DNA of 64,000 nt from Streptomyces malaysiense (GTDB lineage Bacteria > Actinomycetota > Actinomycetes > Streptomycetales > Streptomycetaceae). The first letter of the stretch is position 1. Each line of letters starts with the position of its first letter. The notes beneath the pieces were generated by a model, which had not been told where the DNA came from, did not search any database, and worked only from the letters and a program-made list of their open reading frames with translations. Below, piece after piece: positions 61,654 to 64,000 of the stretch. Made by a program: the position numbers and the translations under genes. The stretch spans positions 43,682 through 107,681 of the forward strand of contig NZ_LBDA02000062.1 of NCBI RefSeq assembly GCF_000980885.2, given 5' to 3'.

Positions 61654-62154
61654 TCAGTCCAGCCAGACGAGCATCGCGTCGTCCGCCCCGGCAGCAGCCT
61701 CGAAGAACTGTGTGAGGCCGTCGTACCAGGGGCGCCCCCATTCCAGTGAGCCGGGTTCACTCCATCCCAGGGGATAGACCTCGGCGCTGGCCAGCTCAGC
61801 AGGATCCACGCCACTGACGAGCTGGTCATAGCTGGTAGTCCGTAGAGCTTCCGCGGCGAGCCGGACCCGCTCAGGCCGCAGGTACCTCGGAGGCCCGTAG
61901 CCCCAGTCCTCGTCCTCGGCGAACGACTCCTCGCCATGGATCACGTTCACGGGGAACTCTGCGTGCGCCAGCAGGAAGCGGAGCATGTCCCAGGTCTTGT
62001 ACGTACTGAAGTGGCGTGCCTCGGTCGGCGCAGGCTCCGTCTTCTCCTCGGCGTCCTGGACCTCTTCGACGAAGTCCAGAGCCCAGCCGGGATCTTGGAT
62101 CGCTCGATCAAGCTCAGCAGCCGTGACACGCAGGTACTCACCGATCATGCTCAT
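61654..62154 (-). CDS. YfbM/DUF1877 family protein
   Basis: A 166-residue cytoplasmic protein of the DUF1877 (YfbM) family: the near-invariant start MSMIGEYLRVTAAELDRAIQ, the central TYKTWDMLRFLLAHAEFPVN with IHGEE, then YGPPRYLRPERVRLAAEALR and the terminal FFEAAAGADDAMLVWLD. The function of the family is unknown; its genes are scattered, orphan and often in polymorphic-toxin or accessory regions. The start at 62154 (or the second Met at 62148) has no strong ribosome site. Confidence 0.82.
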   Translation of the reverse strand: MSMIGEYLRVTAAELDRAIQDPGWALDFVEEVQDAEEKTEPAPTEARHFSTYKTWDMLRFLLAHAEFPVNVIHGEESFAEDEDWGYGPPRYLRPERVRLAAEALRTTSYDQLVSGVDPAELASAEVYPLGWSEPGSLEWGRPWYDGLTQFFEAAAGADDAMLVWLD

Positions 62155-62228
62155 GGTCGGAGACTAGGCGTGGGCAGTGACATTGGGGCCACGGCCGCGA
62201 CGGTGCAACCTCCATGAAGGGGGCTGTG

Positions 62229-62528
62229 ATGGAAGATCAGGTTTGGCAGTTGCGTCGAGGTCATGAGGTCGTCGGTGTCCTCACGCTCGAAGCCGTCGAC
62301 ATGTTCTGGACCGACTGCCGGTTCGAGCCCTCAACTGGCTGGCCAGCCCTCAAGCCGTTCATTGACGCATCGCGGGCCGCATGGGAGCGGAAGGACGAGG
62401 GCGCGGCCATCGCGGCCGACGAGGCCATCTATGCACTTGGCCTCGAATTGGTGCCCGAAGGCGGGGGTGAGGTCATCAGAGACTTCCTGCTGAGGATTCA
62501 CGGCGATACCGCACGCTTCCGGTACTGA
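62229..62528 (+). CDS. Hypothetical protein
   Basis: A 99-residue protein (MEDQVWQLRRGHEVVGVLTL, WTDCRFEPSTGWPALKPFID, then a helical C-terminus ending RDFLLRIHGDTARFRY). The ATG at 62229 has AAGGGGG before it; an in-frame ATG at 62214 is possible. The alternation of strands and helices suggests a small alpha/beta fold, as in immunity-like orphan proteins, but I have no family match. It diverges from the YfbM-like gene across 74 bases. Confidence 0.6.
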   Translation: MEDQVWQLRRGHEVVGVLTLEAVDMFWTDCRFEPSTGWPALKPFIDASRAAWERKDEGAAIAADEAIYALGLELVPEGGGEVIRDFLLRIHGDTARFRY

Positions 62529-62987
62529 GCCGTTGGGCCGGCGGTACAGCAGCGAAGTACAACAACCCCGGCAACCGGTAGCGCCCCACGCCGACTCTCA
62601 GAGGCTTCCGGCGGCCTGTATGACCGCTGACGACTGATCTCTGTAGAGCTACGCATCAGAAAGACATCTGCGGCTGACTTCAACAACGCCGGACGGGGGC
62701 GTACACCAGCGTCTCTGTCCGGCCGCCGCGCCAGTCGACGGCCGGGGCTGGCACAGGCTAGGAGCGAACTCCTGAGGGGGCGCAGGTTCTGCCGTGACAC
62801 GGTTCTGCATGGGTGGCCCGGACGGTCCTGAGAGCCACGCGACGGGCGGCGACGGGAGTTCGGCGCCGTTATGGGGTTGGTCCGTCTGGGCGACGGTACG
62901 CGATTTTGCCGGTACTGCTCAGCCGTCGGCCGCGCCCAGGCGTCACTGGTGGGCACGGCCGTCAGCTGCAGACTTTGGGCGAGATCT
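62529..62987. other. 460-base gap containing the right copy of the direct repeat
   Basis: No frame here is convincing. The second copy of the 54-bp direct repeat (62566-62618) lies at its left edge. Confidence 0.45.
62566..62618. repeat. Imperfect 54-bp direct repeat, right copy
   Basis: Same orientation as 60196-60249, starting CCCCGGCAACCGG and ending GGCTTCCGGCGGCCTG, one base shorter. It lies just behind the stop of the 62,528 gene, mirroring the position of the left copy behind the 60,166 gene. Confidence 0.65.
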
Positions 62988-63314
62988 CTATACGCGGCCC
63001 TGGGCCTCGGCGTCGGCGACTGCGATCGTGATGCCGAGGGCTTTGGCGATGTTGCCGGCTGCCGTCATGACGCGGGCTGTACCCACGACAGGAGCGATGG
63101 CGACAAGGACATCCTGCACCTGCTCGGCGGTCAGGCCGGCTTGGATGGCGGGGTCGATGTGGGCAATGTATGAGATCGGCGGGGCGTCCGAAGCCGCGAG
63201 GGCCGCGATGCGGGTGAGCAGGAGCGTGTCCGGAGCCAGTCCGCACCGCTCAACCGAGTCGACCGTCATCGCGGCGATGGTGTCCAGTACAGGGGTTTCA
63301 GATGCTGTGGCCAT
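62988..63314 (-). CDS. Carboxymuconolactone decarboxylase-family (AhpD-like) protein
   Basis: A 108-residue all-helical CMD-family protein (RIAALAASDAPPISYIAHID, GLTAEQVQDVLVAIAPVVGT, ARVMTAAGNIAKALG). AhpD-type members use a CxxC pair as a peroxidase; here there is only one Cys (VERCGLAP), outside the usual position, so peroxidase chemistry is unlikely. The ATG at 63314 has AGGAG nine bases before it. No partner gene is adjacent. Confidence 0.8.
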   Translation of the reverse strand: MATASETPVLDTIAAMTVDSVERCGLAPDTLLLTRIAALAASDAPPISYIAHIDPAIQAGLTAEQVQDVLVAIAPVVGTARVMTAAGNIAKALGITIAVADAEAQGRV

Positions 63315-63631
63315 GGCAGTCGTCTCCTGTTGGTGTCGTGAGGGGGATCCACGGGGGCCGACGCGCATGAGCTCCCTTATAGGGCAGCCCTTCGTTCGAC
63401 CGTAAGCCCGTTTCCGGCGGATCGCCCATCGAGGAGCAGTCCGAGGAGGGAGCCGTAAGATCACGCCGCCGGGCGGCTCCGTCGTCTGGGCCGTCTCTGG
63501 GCTGTCCGAGGCTGCTCGGCAGCGGCCAGTGACGACCAATGACAACTGCTTAGGAACCCAGGAGCATTGCTCGGACCTGCGAAAATCCAGGTCACCAAGA
63601 TCCCCGGCAAGACCCAGGGCAAGAAGACATT
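63315..63631. other. Gap with two further TGGGC-type repeats
   Basis: About 317 bases with no supported gene. TGGGCCGT (63487-63494) and TGGGCTGT (63498-63505), 11 bases apart, repeat the motif found at 59702-59741. Confidence 0.5.
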
Positions 63632-64000
63632 TCAGGTTGCGTCGCGTGGCGGATCCGGCAGGTTGTGCCACGCGTGACTGCATCCGCCGGCACACTGCAG
63701 CGTTCGCCTGCGGGTGTCGGCGATGCTGAAGAGGGCGACGAGCAGGCGGAATGACTTGGTGAGTTCGTAGGCCGGAAGCGCTTCCATTCCGAAGCGCCAC
63801 TTCGTGAGCATCACCGCTGGCGTGTGAGTAGGGCGGATACCGGAACGCACGATGCTCTCCGGCACGTCTTCTTCGCGGGCGCGTGCCTGCCCGCAGAACA
63901 ACACCAGTGCGTGCAGGACCCTGCGTTGGTCACCCTCTGAGAGACCCTCGAACCACTCGACGCCCCCGTCCACAGGTCTGAGCTTGGCGTTTAACCTCGC
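63632..64000 (-). CDS. DUF5958 family protein, 5' end outside the window
   Basis: The frame is open to the last base, reading RLNAKLRPVDGGVEWFEGLS at its visible start, so the true start lies beyond 64000. The 122 visible residues have features that I associate with DUF5958: GVEWFEGLSEGDQRRVLHAL, CGQARAREEDVPESI, SGIRPTHTPAVML, LPAYELTKSFRLLVALFSIA, DTRRRTLQCAGGC and HAWHNLPDP. The HTP and CAGGC...HAWH elements could bind metal. Function unknown; these are orphan genes common in Streptomyces accessory regions. Confidence 0.65.
   Translation of the reverse strand, partial: ARLNAKLRPVDGGVEWFEGLSEGDQRRVLHALVLFCGQARAREEDVPESIVRSGIRPTHTPAVMLTKWRFGMEALPAYELTKSFRLLVALFSIADTRRRTLQCAGGCSHAWHNLPDPPRDAT

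Overview
The window is high-GC DNA with strong G/C third-position bias, GTG starts, AAGGAG-type ribosome sites and gene content (chaplins, rodlins, a melD-type tyrosinase pair, dynamin-like GTPases, ssbB) typical of a Streptomyces chromosome. From memory, the gene order from about 21 to 59 kb runs like the SCO2737-to-SCO2682 stretch of S. coelicolor, in descending order. That is a recollection, not a comparison made here.

Layout. 0-11.5 kb: the end of a tandem ABC exporter, a secreted GH3 N-acetylhexosaminidase, a TIM-barrel isomerase, a Tat-exported phosphoesterase, a LacI regulator, a lipase-like hydrolase, an orphan DUF397 protein and a lipoprotein. 11.5-17.5 kb: a complete ribose operon rbsR-A-CB-K-D on the minus strand, with the permease and binding protein fused and twin operators ahead of rbsR. 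17.9-20.8 kb: a quinone oxidoreductase and an Old Yellow Enzyme beside a divergent MarR regulator. 20.9-29.7 kb: a shortened Rpn-like gene, recD2, citrate synthase, the copper genes copA-copZ with a CsoR-type operator, a PrsW-like membrane protease and a small MerR-like protein. 30.1-35.6 kb: a myo-inositol operon, iolC - decayed aldolase - iolB-iolD-iolA, with a clear promoter and terminator. 36-41 kb: an APC permease, then a hydrolase fused to an ABC ATPase and coupled to a permease.

41-49.2 kb is the aerial-hypha surface locus: three rodlins (one a recent tandem copy with its terminator), four chaplins including a chimeric long chaplin with a repeat stalk and LPHTG sorting signal, two uncharacterised secreted proteins, and the tyrosinase pair. 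49.3-59 kb: a hydroxyacid dehydrogenase, small unknowns, tRNA-Arg(TCT), a dynamin-like GTPase pair, ssbB behind two DnaA-box-like sites, and a sortase-anchored thioester-fold protein that lacks its thioester cysteine. These fit a theme of sporulation and the aerial cell surface.

59.7-63.5 kb looks like an accessory island. It holds small orphan genes (a YdcF-like protein, a YfbM/DUF1877 protein, a CMD-family protein, unknowns), is poor in coding sequence, and is bracketed by the same iterated TGGGCCGT motif, with a second 54-bp imperfect direct repeat inside. A DUF5958 gene runs off the right end.

I found no CRISPR array, no intact transposase and no defence system. The least ordinary items are the hydrolase-ABC fusion, the decayed aldolase in the inositol operon, the 167-bp palindromic element at the GH3 stop codon, the chimeric chaplin and the island boundaries.
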